From Shewanella profunda (lineage in GTDB: Bacteria; Pseudomonadota; Gammaproteobacteria; Enterobacterales; Shewanellaceae): a stretch of DNA of 64,000 bases. The stretch's first letter is position 1, and the number at the start of each line of letters is the position of its first letter. The DNA lies in the NCBI RefSeq assembly GCF_023283765.1, contig NZ_JAKILG010000002.1, positions 153,313 to 217,312 on the forward strand. Direction: 5' to 3'. Of the stretch, positions 30,287-39,786 are shown piece by piece. The translations under genes and the position numbers were made by a program. The notes under the pieces are model-generated. The model was given only the letters and a program-made list of their open reading frames with translations. It was not told the origin of the DNA and searched no databases.

Positions 30287-30910
30287 CATTGCCTCCCATA
30301 TCAACTGCAAAAAATAATTTATGACCTATCTTTTTTATTTTCACTTGATCATCTTCTTCAAGAAACTTGTTCCTTGAAATTACCATACCCTTTTTTTTCT
30401 TCTCCGAATCAGAATCAGTGTACTCAATCATATACAGAGAATACCTCATGCTTATTGTAGGATTTATTAATAGCATGGATGAATTTGAATATATCAAGAA
30501 AGTAACAACCAACAAAACTGCCACTGAAAAAACATTAATCATGCTAGATAGGTCTTGAAAAACGAAAGGTATGATATATGTAAACAAATATGATATCGAC
30601 TCACTATTTTTATTTTCGATATCCTCGATTCTTACTAAGTCACCATTAGTTTTAGCTCGACGTTCTATGTTTGTCAGGAGTATCTTCAAACCAACTGCAC
30701 CGTATATAGATAACACAATCAACAAGGCTGCTGCACCGAAGTATTTTGTAAAAACAAATAAGGACTCCCAACTTAATCCCCCCCCCAATTGAGATAGTCG
30801 CTATATTTATAAAACTGACCAAATATCATAATTATAAACAAAGGCATATAGGAAACTAAAAATAGAGTTAACCTCGCCCCAATCTTTAGACCAGCTTTTC
30901 TTTTTTTCAT
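30276..30910 (-). pseudogene. kwaA: Kiwa-type membrane protein KwaA, frameshifted at a G9 tract
   Basis: Reading from the ATG at 30910 (GGAGG nine bases upstream), an N-terminal membrane segment (LTLFLVSYMPLFIIMIFGQF) runs into nine consecutive G (C on plus, 30778-30786) and stops after 45 codons. One more G would join it to the remaining open frame. That gives a 211-residue protein with four membrane segments, roughly at residues 14-33, 50-75, 100-118 and 122-145, and a soluble C-terminal tail. This matches the size and topology I recall for KwaA, the membrane partner of KwaB. It overlaps kwaB by 11 bases. Confidence 0.7.
30778..30786 (-). repeat. Homopolymeric G9 tract inside kwaA
   Basis: Nine C on the plus strand, nine G in the coding strand, inside an otherwise AT-rich gene. 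With nine G the kwaA frame ends at TAA a few bases on; with ten it is open through to the end. Confidence 0.9.
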
Positions 30911-31098
30911 TAAAGGCTACCTCCGTATGTATAACTAAAATCGCTTAACACTCCGTGCATGCGCACTAACTTATAAGCGTAGCCGGCCATAGGTCCAAAA
31001 TGACACGGTTTGTTAAAACAAGAACAGAACTGCCATAACTTTTATGGTCAAAAAATTTAACCGCTCTTATTTTTTACGTAATAAATATCCACTACTTA

Positions 31099-31518
31099 CT
31101 ACGGCAGTACTAATTCCTCTGAATCGTACGCCCTATCAAATTCTGCTTTTGCATCGGCTTTGTGGTTGATGCAGTTAACCATGTATTCGTCGGACTTAAA
31201 GTTTTTACAGTCTTCGGGGACTAGATAATACTTGCGCCATGCTTCGGCTTTACGTAGTCGCGCGGCCTCGTTTTGCATGGCTAGTCTGGATTTTTCAGCC
31301 GCATTTTGCTGTAACTCTTGCTGAACCTGATACTCAGCAAGCTGGCGATCTTTCGCAGCCTGCTGGCGAGCAAGTTCCGTTTGCTTTTGTTGCATAGCAA
31401 ACTCATTAAGCCCCTGTGTCAGGCGGTATTCGATATAGCTTAAATAGCCAATTCGCACTAACAAAGTGACCAAGCCCGCTAACAAGATCCCCAACGTAAT
31501 TTGTAAAACTGATTTCAT
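31099..31518 (-). CDS. Single-pass membrane protein with coiled coil, function unknown
   Basis: A 139-residue protein with one N-terminal hydrophobic helix (about 5-27, ITLGILLAGLVTLLVRIGYL). A Gln/Ala/Glu-rich stretch from about 40 to 92 (repeated QQAAKDRQLAEYQ-like pattern) is almost certainly a coiled coil. The C-terminal domain contains two Cys (EDCKNF, VNCINHK). No family recognised. It is transcribed alone, downstream of the lipoprotein gene by 190 bp. Its base composition is closer to the core genome than to the Kiwa genes. Confidence 0.65.
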   Translation of the reverse strand: MKSVLQITLGILLAGLVTLLVRIGYLSYIEYRLTQGLNEFAMQQKQTELARQQAAKDRQLAEYQVQQELQQNAAEKSRLAMQNEAARLRKAEAWRKYYLVPEDCKNFKSDEYMVNCINHKADAKAEFDRAYDSEELVLP

Positions 31519-31707
31519 TCCTAACTTCCAAAGTCCATTTCTATGCTGAATTGCTCGTTTTTAATCAGAAAACATAAATGCTACGGGATACACCAGAACA
31601 GGCATTGTTGCACCAGTGACTTAGTGAAAATGGGAGGATCATAGAAAATTCTGACCTCCCAATCCTGTGCTATACATCCCTGCATAACGATTAAGAGTTA
31701 TGCCTTA

Positions 31708-34563
31708 TCAGTTAAACTTGAACTCTATTGCGCCAATATCAATGACTTTTGTCCCATTATTATCACCGTCAATTGGTCTTGTTACACCATATAGATCGAC
31801 ATTTACTTCTAACGGCATACCAGCATCAATTACTGGTGAGTTACTAAAAGGATATCCATTACTATCAAGCAAAGGATCGGCAAAAATAGTATTTAGTTCA
31901 ACTTGCTGATCCTGCATATCTATGTACAAACTCTTAACTTCATTGACTAAATTGTTGTGTAAGCTAATACTAGATTCTGGAGCAAACTTATATAAAGTAC
32001 TAGTATAAGAAGCATTATCAATTAACGTTCTAGATTTTGAAACAATATTATTATTGATTGATATTTTATAGTATGGCTCATCTACTCCATGATAAATAAG
32101 CCTAACTACAGATTCTAGCCCTAGAAAAGTATTATTATAAAATTCTAACTCCGAAGACATACTTGCACTAAAAAGCTGACATCCAAAATATAAATCAGGA
32201 ATATCCAAAAGATTACCAAAATATATATTATTCACTAGTCTAGTCTTAGTGTTTTGTGCAACAGCGTAATTACCGCTTTCAATCCTAGGGCAATGGTAAT
32301 CATCATCCAAATTACTAGATACGTAACCATTATCGAGAGCCTTACCTATCAATATATTTTGTTCAAAAAGCATCTCTCCGCTATTTAAAACGTATACTGA
32401 AATGAGGTTGCTTGGTGTACCATCAAATAAATTACGTGTAATAGCACCTCCACTACTCCCTACCTTTATATAGTGATTAGCTAAGGTAAAACCATTTACA
32501 CTACTGTTTTTATCAATAATTAAACTGGGTTGCCAAAATGAAGTTTCGCTGCTATAAAGCTTAGCATCTTTAGATTCAGCCTCTAATAGAGCTTGCTTTT
32601 TAGATAAATCTAAATCACCAATATAAATTCCTGCCGGGACATTAACTTTTTCACCATCGGCCGCCATATCAATCTGTTTTTGTAATGCTTCTGTAGATTG
32701 ACCAACCACTATTGGAAATGGTATTGAAGATAACACTTTATCACCAGTTATAGAACTGAGTGAATTGAATACTAACTTTCCTTCCCCTTGACTATCTCCC
32801 CTAATATCAAGTGTAAAACTATAAGCCTGTTGATAGTCTTTAAAAACAATTTCGTTTCCCACCAAACAATTATACTTTTCATGACTATTAACACATTCGG
32901 CACTTAACAATGTGATATGTTCAGGTATGTCCAGTCTAATTTTGTTACCAGTTACAGGATCAAAGCCACCAAATTTAGATTCTTGTTGATGAATTATAAA
33001 CGCTAACTTTTGTGAAGTACCAACTAACTCCATCATGTACTCTTGACGGTTATCAATCCACAATCGATAAGATACATCAGCAGCATGTCTTGCAACATCA
33101 ATCGTTGCTTGGTTATTCGACAAATCCTCATCATGTCCAAGATGCTGTATTTTTGCAGTGATAACACTCTTAATCTCTGATCCATTAGCTGAGTCAGCAT
33201 TTAAATAGATCTCTTGAACAGCTTTATATCCTGGAGATATATTATCCCATTTACAGGTCAGTTCGAGTAGATTATCTGATAAAGTACAAAAATTAGAATC
33301 AGCATATCTATCTCTATCAAAATAAATCGGAAGAGATGTTGAATAGGTCGTCAACACTGTTCCGCTGTCAGTTGATTTTACATCACTTTCGACTTCAGCT
33401 TTTACGATAATCTTTTTAGAATAGCCTTGGGTTTCATGAGATAAAGTAACTCCGAGGTCAACAATTTTAGGAAGTATTTTTTTATCGCTAGGATGGCCAA
33501 AAGATAAGAACTCTTGCAAATTAGTAAAACCATCACCATCTAAATCTTGAGTTGCATCCAAAGCCGATGTTGGATTTAAACCAAAAGCCAACTCCCAACC
33601 ATCAGTTATTCCATCGTTATCCGTATCCTCAAATGAGGTAAATATGGAGGGTTTATAGTATTCCTTTAAAAAAGCATACTCTTTATCTACCATGCCACTA
33701 TGTAGCATAATTTTATAATAGGTATAGTTAGAGGTTACGTTTCCTCTCAACTCATTATAAAATTCAACTGAAAATGTAGCTTGACTATTGTTACTTCCCC
33801 TAACAACAAACTCACCACTTTCTTCATAGGCATGTACCATAGTGTTAAGTTTAAATAACTTATTAGTTTGGACATCCCAGAATCCCAAGGATGAATCGAA
33901 TACGCGACCTTGTATCCTAAAGCCATCATTTCCACATAAAACCATCTCATTACCAGTTCTAATAAATTTAAAATTTGAAAATAAGATTTGTTTTTTATTA
34001 TTTACATCTGAAAACATTAAATTATATGTTGCTTCAGTTTTTGCACAAGTTAAGTCCTGTTCTACATATTGTGCAGTACCAGCAAGTAAACTGTGACCTA
34101 AAGTACCTTTTACATCAACATCCTCAAAAATCACGGTACTATCAATAAGTATTCCATCGGTGGAAAATCGGTTTGCTCTAACAGTAGCTTTACCGTTAGT
34201 AGTCATGCCATCTTCAACGCAATTAGTGAAAGCAATATTTTTTTCTTTATCTGAGCTTCCATTCGAAATTTTAATCGTTCCACCACCAGAACAAGTCGAA
34301 CCTAGTTCGCCACTTTGATCGTTATAGTCCGGTAATAATTCAGGGATGAGTGTAAAGATGTACTTGTACACCTGGCCTAATGTTTCTGTATTCAATGGAG
34401 CTGCAGACTCAATGCCTGCATATTGGTCTTTAATATTGATAAATTTAGACAATGGATCTTTGGTGACAGGAGGTGGTGTTGGCGTTTCTGCTGAAGAATC
34501 TCCACCACCACCACCGCATGCTGAAAGACATAAACATAAAAGGGGTACAAATGCATATTTCAT
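31708..34563 (-). CDS. Large surface-type lipoprotein with calcium-repeat and beta-helix segments
   Basis: A 951-residue exported lipoprotein of unknown role. The signal peptide ends in lipobox LSAC (Cys16), followed by a Gly5 run and a Pro/Thr linker. Near residues 312-358, DTDNDGITDGWE and DLDGDGFTNLQEF are thrombospondin type 3/EF-hand-like calcium-binding loops. Residues about 370-640 look like beta-sandwich repeats. From about 645, the pattern QKQIDMAADGEKVNVPAGIY followed by Asn-rich repeats suggests a right-handed beta-helix. DGDNNGTKVIDIGAIEF ends the protein. AT-rich like the neighbouring accessory genes. Binding to polysaccharide or a surface is a guess. Confidence 0.75.
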   Translation of the reverse strand: MKYAFVPLLCLCLSACGGGGGDSSAETPTPPPVTKDPLSKFINIKDQYAGIESAAPLNTETLGQVYKYIFTLIPELLPDYNDQSGELGSTCSGGGTIKISNGSSDKEKNIAFTNCVEDGMTTNGKATVRANRFSTDGILIDSTVIFEDVDVKGTLGHSLLAGTAQYVEQDLTCAKTEATYNLMFSDVNNKKQILFSNFKFIRTGNEMVLCGNDGFRIQGRVFDSSLGFWDVQTNKLFKLNTMVHAYEESGEFVVRGSNNSQATFSVEFYNELRGNVTSNYTYYKIMLHSGMVDKEYAFLKEYYKPSIFTSFEDTDNDGITDGWELAFGLNPTSALDATQDLDGDGFTNLQEFLSFGHPSDKKILPKIVDLGVTLSHETQGYSKKIIVKAEVESDVKSTDSGTVLTTYSTSLPIYFDRDRYADSNFCTLSDNLLELTCKWDNISPGYKAVQEIYLNADSANGSEIKSVITAKIQHLGHDEDLSNNQATIDVARHAADVSYRLWIDNRQEYMMELVGTSQKLAFIIHQQESKFGGFDPVTGNKIRLDIPEHITLLSAECVNSHEKYNCLVGNEIVFKDYQQAYSFTLDIRGDSQGEGKLVFNSLSSITGDKVLSSIPFPIVVGQSTEALQKQIDMAADGEKVNVPAGIYIGDLDLSKKQALLEAESKDAKLYSSETSFWQPSLIIDKNSSVNGFTLANHYIKVGSSGGAITRNLFDGTPSNLISVYVLNSGEMLFEQNILIGKALDNGYVSSNLDDDYHCPRIESGNYAVAQNTKTRLVNNIYFGNLLDIPDLYFGCQLFSASMSSELEFYNNTFLGLESVVRLIYHGVDEPYYKISINNNIVSKSRTLIDNASYTSTLYKFAPESSISLHNNLVNEVKSLYIDMQDQQVELNTIFADPLLDSNGYPFSNSPVIDAGMPLEVNVDLYGVTRPIDGDNNGTKVIDIGAIEFKFN

Positions 34564-35000
34564 ATCATAACATCCATTTAATTGATTTTATTAAGTAATT
34601 TAAAATGTTCGGATAGGTATAACCTAAAGCGGATTTTTACAGGAGGATTTGGTATCTAAGAGAGAAAAGACACATCTTCCCGATGCAAGTGACTCGAATC
34701 GCCGATAGGCAACAAAAGCTCATCCTTGTTAAAAACCTAAGATAGCGACATAGCGTACACTTGTCTATAACTTTAGCATTACAAATCAACTAATTAAGCA
34801 ATCACTGATTTATCGGACATAAAAAGATCGGACATAACTTTTATGCCTTAATGATTTACCAATTGCATCAGAGTCTAAGGAATACACCATCCCCCCGGAG
34901 TTGCCGCAGAAAAAATCGCACAGGTATATTTGTTAGATTTACTTCTTCAAGTTTGGATCTTGGATTCTACCGATTATCAGGTAAACGAAGGGCTAAACAG
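34564..35000. other. Intergenic region upstream of the lipoprotein gene
   Basis: No gene is supported. It should contain the promoter for the lipoprotein gene. A short direct repeat ATCGGACATAA occurs at 34812-34822 and 34827-34837, and the second copy is followed by CTTTTATG. A similar ATAACTTTTATGG occurs at about 31036-31048. Confidence 0.4.
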
Positions 35001-35102
35001 AATTAAGCGCTGTCATGTAAGTGACCGTCCGTGGCATGGATGCCACGTTCGAGCATACACGGACGTACTTGCTGCGTGTCACTGGAATGACAGTGCTTAA
35101 TT
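35001..35102. repeat. Long nested palindrome
   Basis: An extended inverted repeat of about 102 bp. The outer arms AATTAAGCGCTGTCAT and ATGACAGTGCTTAATT pair with one mismatch. Within them GTGAC / GTCAC and CGTCCGTG / CACGGACG pair again, and one flank holds the small hairpin GTGGC-ATGGAT-GCCAC (35031-35046). It can form a cruciform or a long structured RNA. It lies 40 bases beyond the dnaJ terminator and is not part of a gene. Confidence 0.8.
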
Positions 35103-35145
35103 TATTGCTGCACACACCTAAAAGTTTGAGTGTTGAATCAACCAT

Positions 35146-35183
35146 AAAAAAGCCCCGCAGTGCTATACACTACGGGGCTTTAT
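35146..35183 (-). terminator. dnaJ terminator
   Basis: Fourteen-base stem AAAGCCCCGCAGTG / CACTACGGGGCTTT with one mismatch, followed by a T-run on the minus strand, 62 bases after the dnaJ stop codon. Confidence 0.88.
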
Positions 35184-35244
35184 TCATCTAGTCACATTGC
35201 TCATTCTACAAAGACAGCAACACAACCTTATTCAACGAACTAGG

Positions 35245-36378
35245 TTAGCTATTTAGATCTTGGAAGAACTTTTTCACGCCATCGAAAAAGCCCTCAGCCT
35301 TTGGGCTGTGCTTCTTTGACTCACCGGTTAAGGTGGCTTCAAATTCGCGTAACAGTTCTTTTTGATGATCGTTTAAGTTTACTGGGGTTTCCATAACCAC
35401 TTTGCAGAGCAAGTCGCCAACGGCATGGCTGCGAACCGATTTAACCCCTTTGCCACGTAGACGGAACATACGGCCCGTTTGCGTTTCGGCAGGGATCTTC
35501 AGGCTCACTTTACCGTCCAGTGTGGGGACTTCAATCTCGCCGCCTAGGGCTGCTTTACTGAAGGAAATCGGCACTTCGCAGTAAAGGTTGTTGCCATCAC
35601 GGACGAAAATCGCATGTTCACGCACGCTGACCTGAACATATAAGTCCCCTGGAGGCGCGCCAAATTCACCTGCTTCGCCCTCACCCGCTAAACGAATACG
35701 GTCGCCCGTATCGACACCGGCAGGGATCTTAACCGATAAGGTTTTGCTCTTTTCAACACGGCCATCGCCATGGCACTTAGTGCAAGGATCTTTGATGATC
35801 TTGCCGCGGCCATGACAGGTTGGGCAAGGTTGCTGCACCGTAAAAAAGCCTTGGCGCATTTGTACTTGGCCTTGACCATGACAAGTTGTACAGGTACTTG
35901 CTGATGTGCCTTTTTTAGCGCCGCTGCCGTCACATAGATCACAGGTCGCCAGTGTTGGGATACGCAGTTCTTTGGTGAGGCCTTTAACAGCTTCTTCCAG
36001 TGATAACTCTAGGTTATAACGTAAATCTGAGCCGCGAGCCGCTTGGCGTTGACCGCCACCACGACGTCCACCACCGAAAATATCGCCAAAGACATCACCG
36101 AAAATATCGCCGAAATCGCCCTGCCCACCACCGTAACCGCCGCCGCGATTGGGGTCCACACCCGCATGACCAAATTGATCATATGCCGCTTTTTTGTCGG
36201 TATCGGTAAGGATTTCATAGGCTTCTTTCGCTTCTTTGAAGCTAGCCTCTGCGGCTTTGTCGCCTGGGTTACGATCGGGGTGAAATTTCATGGCCAGACG
36301 TTTATAGGCCTTTTTAATCTCACGTTCGCTGGCGTCACGACCGACGCCTAATACTTCGTAATAATCTCGCTTTGACAT
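35245..36378 (-). CDS. dnaJ: Chaperone protein DnaJ
   Basis: The co-chaperone that delivers substrate to DnaK and stimulates its ATPase. The J-domain carries HPD ([10 protein letters not shown], about residue 33), then comes a Gly/Phe-rich linker ([17 protein letters not shown]), then a zinc-finger region with four CxxCxGxG motifs ([32 protein letters not shown]), then the C-terminal substrate-binding domains. At 377 residues this is a full-length type I DnaJ. It is 131 bp downstream of dnaK and shares its heat-shock promoters. Confidence 0.98.
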   Translation of the reverse strand: MSKRDYYEVLGVGRDASEREIKKAYKRLAMKFHPDRNPGDKAAEASFKEAKEAYEILTDTDKKAAYDQFGHAGVDPNRGGGYGGGQGDFGDIFGDVFGDIFGGGRRGGGQRQAARGSDLRYNLELSLEEAVKGLTKELRIPTLATCDLCDGSGAKKGTSASTCTTCHGQGQVQMRQGFFTVQQPCPTCHGRGKIIKDPCTKCHGDGRVEKSKTLSVKIPAGVDTGDRIRLAGEGEAGEFGAPPGDLYVQVSVREHAIFVRDGNNLYCEVPISFSKAALGGEIEVPTLDGKVSLKIPAETQTGRMFRLRGKGVKSVRSHAVGDLLCKVVMETPVNLNDHQKELLREFEATLTGESKKHSPKAEGFFDGVKKFFQDLNS

Positions 36379-36410
36379 AATCTCATGCTTCTCAGCTGGA
36401 GTTGAACGAA

Positions 36411-36439
36411 CGGGCGTTAGGGTTTCCCCGTAACGCCCG
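36411..36439 (-). promoter_or_regulatory. Hairpin between dnaK and dnaJ
   Basis: A nine-base perfect stem CGGGCGTTA / TAACGCCCG with an eleven-base loop, in the 131-bp gap between the two genes. No T-run follows. It could limit read-through or protect the dnaK mRNA end, lowering dnaJ relative to dnaK. Confidence 0.6.
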
Positions 36440-36509
36440 CCTAGAAATTAACTATTTAAAATCAACCAGTTGAAATCAGTTAGTTGAAACCAAAAGTTGA
36501 TTCAAAAAA

Positions 36510-38429
36510 TTATTTCTTGTCGTCTTTCACTTCTTCGAATTCAGCATCAACAACATCATCGGCAGTCGCGTTAGCCTGTTTGCCCGCGTCGGCATTGTCG
36601 CCGCCTTGAGCTTGAGACTTAGCTTGAGCGATTTCCATCAGCTTAGCAGATGCTTCGATTAAGTTTTCAGTTGCCTTTTCAATGGCTTCTTTGTCATTGC
36701 CTTTGATAGCAGTGTCAACAGCATCCATTGCAGCTTGGATTTTCTCTTTATCTTCGCTTGGCAGTGCATCGCCCGCTTCTTCTACTTGTTTCTTAGTTGC
36801 GTGAACTAAGCCGTCAGCTTGGTTGCGTGCTTGCACTAACTCTTCAAACTTCTTGTCTTCATCTGCGTGAGCTTCGGCATCGCGTACCATTTGTGCCACT
36901 TCTTCTTCGCTTAAGCCAGAAGAGGCTTTGATGGTGATGTTTTGTTTCTTGCCGGTTTTCTTGTCTGTCGCAGACACGTGCAGAATACCGTCGGCGTCGA
37001 TGTCGAACATCACTTCAATTTGTGGTTGGCCACGTGGTGCTGGCTCAATACCGTCTAAGTTGAACTGACCTAATGACTTGTTCGCGCTCGCTTGCTTACG
37101 CTCACCTTGCAGTACGTGAATAGTCACTGCATTTTGGTTGTCATCGGCGGTTGAGAACACTTGCTGCGCCTTAGTAGGAATAGTGGTGTTCTTCTCAATC
37201 AACTTAGTCATCACGCTGCCCATGGTTTCGATACCCAGAGACAGTGGTGTTACGTCTAACAGTAATACGTCTTTCACGTCGCCTGACAATACACCCGCTT
37301 GAATTGCAGCACCTACGGCTACCGCTTCGTCTGGGTTGACGTCTTTACGAGGTTCTTTGCCGAAGAAGTTGGTTACTGCTTCTTGAACCTTAGGCATACG
37401 GGTTTGACCACCCACTAGAATCACTTCGTTGATGTCTGTTACAGATAAATCTGCATCAGCCAGGGCAACTTTTAGTGGCTCTAATGTACGGATAATCAAG
37501 TCTTCAACCAGTGATTCCAACTTAGCACGAGTGATTTTAATCACTAAATGCTTAGGACCTGTTGCGTCTGCCGTGATGTATGGCAGGTTCACTTCAGTGT
37601 GGTTGGTGCTTGAAAGTTCAATTTTTGCTTTTTCAGCAGCTTCTTTCAGACGTTGCATTGCTAATGGATCTTTACGCAGATCTAAGCCTTGCTCTTTCTT
37701 GAATTCGTCGGCTAAGTAGTTGATCAAACGGTTGTCAAAGTCTTCACCACCTAAGTGGGTATCACCGTTGGTTGCCAATACTTCAAATGTTTGGTCACCA
37801 TCGTTACTGTCGATTTCGATGATAGAGATATCGAACGTACCACCGCCTAAATCGTATACCGCAACAATATTGTCGCCTTGTTTCTTATCGATACCGTAGG
37901 CTAATGCTGCCGCCGTTGGTTCGTTGATAATACGTTTAACATCAAGACCTGCGATACGGCCCGCATCTTTAGTCGCTTGACGTTGTGAATCGTTAAAGTA
38001 TGCAGGAACGGTAATAACCGCTTCTGTCACTTCTTCACCTAAAAAGTCTTCTGCGGTTTTCTTCATCTTTTTCAAGATTTCAGCAGAAACTTGTGGTGGG
38101 GCCATCTTGTTGCCACGCGATTCAACCCAAGCATCACCGTTATCGGCTGCAATGATTTTGAATGGCATGATGTTCACGTCACGTTGAACTTCGTCATCTT
38201 TAAAGCGACGACCGATCAAACGCTTAATCGCGAAAAATGTGTTAGTCGGGTTAGTCACAGCTTGACGTTTTGCTGGCGAACCAACAATGATTTCATTGTC
38301 TGTATACGCGATGATTGACGGGGTGGTGCGATCGCCTTCAGCGTTTTCTAACACACGTGCTTTGCCACCATCGAGGACAGCTACACAAGAATTTGTTGTG
38401 CCTAAGTCGATACCAATAATTTTACCCAT
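36510..38429 (-). CDS. dnaK: Chaperone protein DnaK (Hsp70)
   Basis: The ATP-dependent Hsp70 chaperone. It starts [20 protein letters not shown]; the nucleotide-binding domain also shows [33 protein letters not shown] and [12 protein letters not shown]. The substrate-binding domain begins after [16 protein letters not shown] (about residue 390), and the C-terminal lid ends in the acidic [14 protein letters not shown]. The 639 residues match the family. GGAGGACCTC precedes the ATG. Confidence 0.99.
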   Translation of the reverse strand: MGKIIGIDLGTTNSCVAVLDGGKARVLENAEGDRTTPSIIAYTDNEIIVGSPAKRQAVTNPTNTFFAIKRLIGRRFKDDEVQRDVNIMPFKIIAADNGDAWVESRGNKMAPPQVSAEILKKMKKTAEDFLGEEVTEAVITVPAYFNDSQRQATKDAGRIAGLDVKRIINEPTAAALAYGIDKKQGDNIVAVYDLGGGTFDISIIEIDSNDGDQTFEVLATNGDTHLGGEDFDNRLINYLADEFKKEQGLDLRKDPLAMQRLKEAAEKAKIELSSTNHTEVNLPYITADATGPKHLVIKITRAKLESLVEDLIIRTLEPLKVALADADLSVTDINEVILVGGQTRMPKVQEAVTNFFGKEPRKDVNPDEAVAVGAAIQAGVLSGDVKDVLLLDVTPLSLGIETMGSVMTKLIEKNTTIPTKAQQVFSTADDNQNAVTIHVLQGERKQASANKSLGQFNLDGIEPAPRGQPQIEVMFDIDADGILHVSATDKKTGKKQNITIKASSGLSEEEVAQMVRDAEAHADEDKKFEELVQARNQADGLVHATKKQVEEAGDALPSEDKEKIQAAMDAVDTAIKGNDKEAIEKATENLIEASAKLMEIAQAKSQAQGGDNADAGKQANATADDVVDAEFEEVKDDKK

Positions 38430-38479
38430 GAGGTCCTCCGAAAAATTTCATTCAATCTAAATTTGTTTAGTTGGTTTTG

Positions 38480-38508
38480 ATATGGGGCCGAACAGATTGT
38501 TTATCAAG
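38480..38508 (-). promoter_or_regulatory. Sigma-32-type heat-shock promoter of dnaKJ, proximal
   Basis: On the minus strand CTTGAT is followed after 15 bases by CCCCATAT, close to the sigma-32 consensus CTTGAAA / CCCCAT. It ends about 50 bases upstream of the dnaK ATG. Confidence 0.75.
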
Positions 38509-38542
38509 TCCACTGTGGGCCGCCTTCTCTGCCTTAACACCT

Positions 38543-38570
38543 ATATTGGGACAGGGAATTTAATTACAAG
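38543..38570 (-). promoter_or_regulatory. Second sigma-32-type promoter of dnaKJ, distal
   Basis: On the minus strand CTTGTAA is followed after 13 bases by CCCAATAT. It is a weaker match than the proximal site, about 114 bases upstream of dnaK. Tandem heat-shock promoters are common at this operon. Confidence 0.6.
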
Positions 38571-38717
38571 GGCCGATAAAAAAATTTTCTTACTTTATCT
38601 TTCTGGATGTTCGGATGAATAAAATATTTCACCCGATAAAATACGCTTGCTTATCCACTACAGCTGTTATTCAATCTGCCCACATTTGGCGGATGTTTAT
38701 CCATGTAAGGTAGCAGA

Positions 38718-39653
38718 GTGAAGTCTTCGAATTTAGCGTACGTGTATGGCATGGCGGCGGTCTTCCTCTGGTCTACGGTTGCCACCGCTTTTAAAATTGC
38801 CTTGAGCTATTACACCCCACTGCAACTGGTGTTTGTTGCTGTACTGACTTCTATCTTCGCCCTCGGTGGAATTCTCGCGTGGCAAAAGAAGCTCTCTTTA
38901 GTTAAGCAACAATTTTTGCGCAGGCCCCTGTTTTATCTGGTGACTGGGTTACTCAATCCCTTCCTCTACTATGTAGTGCTGTTTAAGGCTTACTCCTTAC
39001 TGCCCGCGCAGCAAGCCTTGTCGCTTAACTACACCTGGGCGGTATTGCTCCCTTTACTCGCCGCGCCGTTGTTAAAACAGCATTTACGTAAGAGTGACAT
39101 TGCGGCGGCGCTCATTGCCTACTCTGGCGTATTTATCATTGCCACTGGCGGCGATATCAGCGGATTTAGCTTTGACAGCCCACTCGGGATTGGCCTTGCA
39201 CTCACCAGCACTTTACTCTGGTGCCTATATTGGATTGTGAACACTAAAGATCAAGGCGATCCCGTAGTCAGTTTATTATTGAGTTTTCTTATCGGCTTAC
39301 CTTTTATCGCCGTCACCTTAGTGCTGACCGATGCTTTACCCAGTTTTAGTCTTAAGGCGATATTTGCTGGTATGTATGTCGGATTATTTGAGATGGGCAT
39401 AACCTTTGTGCTCTGGTTAATGGCGCTTAAAACCGCTACTCGAACAGCCAATATCAGCACCCTAGTGTTTTTATCCCCCGTCATGTCAATTGGGTTTATC
39501 GCTTGGATTTTGCAAGAAACGATTGCAATGGCGACCTATCTTGGTCTGGCCTTTATTCTGTCAGGTATGATGTTGCAGCAACTCTTACCAAGATATACCG
39601 AGCGTAAACACAGGGGAAAATCTGAAGAAGTCACGCCAAAGATAATGGAGTAA
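38718..39653 (+). CDS. EamA/DMT-family membrane transporter
   Basis: A 311-residue inner-membrane protein with about ten hydrophobic segments arranged as two EamA repeats (roughly 8-138 and 152-290). The opening YVYGMAAVFLWSTVATAFKIAL and the internal GIGLALTSTLLWCLYWIVNT are characteristic. Such proteins export or import small metabolites, but the substrate cannot be told from the sequence. It begins with GTG at 38718, with AAGG about nine bases upstream. Divergent from dnaK. The basic C-terminal tail (PRYTERKHRGKS) faces the cytoplasm. Confidence 0.87.
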   Translation: MKSSNLAYVYGMAAVFLWSTVATAFKIALSYYTPLQLVFVAVLTSIFALGGILAWQKKLSLVKQQFLRRPLFYLVTGLLNPFLYYVVLFKAYSLLPAQQALSLNYTWAVLLPLLAAPLLKQHLRKSDIAAALIAYSGVFIIATGGDISGFSFDSPLGIGLALTSTLLWCLYWIVNTKDQGDPVVSLLLSFLIGLPFIAVTLVLTDALPSFSLKAIFAGMYVGLFEMGITFVLWLMALKTATRTANISTLVFLSPVMSIGFIAWILQETIAMATYLGLAFILSGMMLQQLLPRYTERKHRGKSEEVTPKIME

Positions 39654-39786
39654 ACGCGCCATCATCTGAATAAATTATCGGCGCGTGATGACGCCACTTT
39701 TTATATCACTCCGATGTAAAAATGCGTTGGCTAACGTTTTTATCTTAAGTTAAAGGCTAATATCCCGTTTTGTGAAGGAGTATAGA

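Noticed and set aside
30096..30317. 73-codon plus-strand frame opposite the kwaA/kwaB junction
   Set aside because: Antisense to the broken kwaB N-terminus; it merely fills the gap left by the frameshifts.
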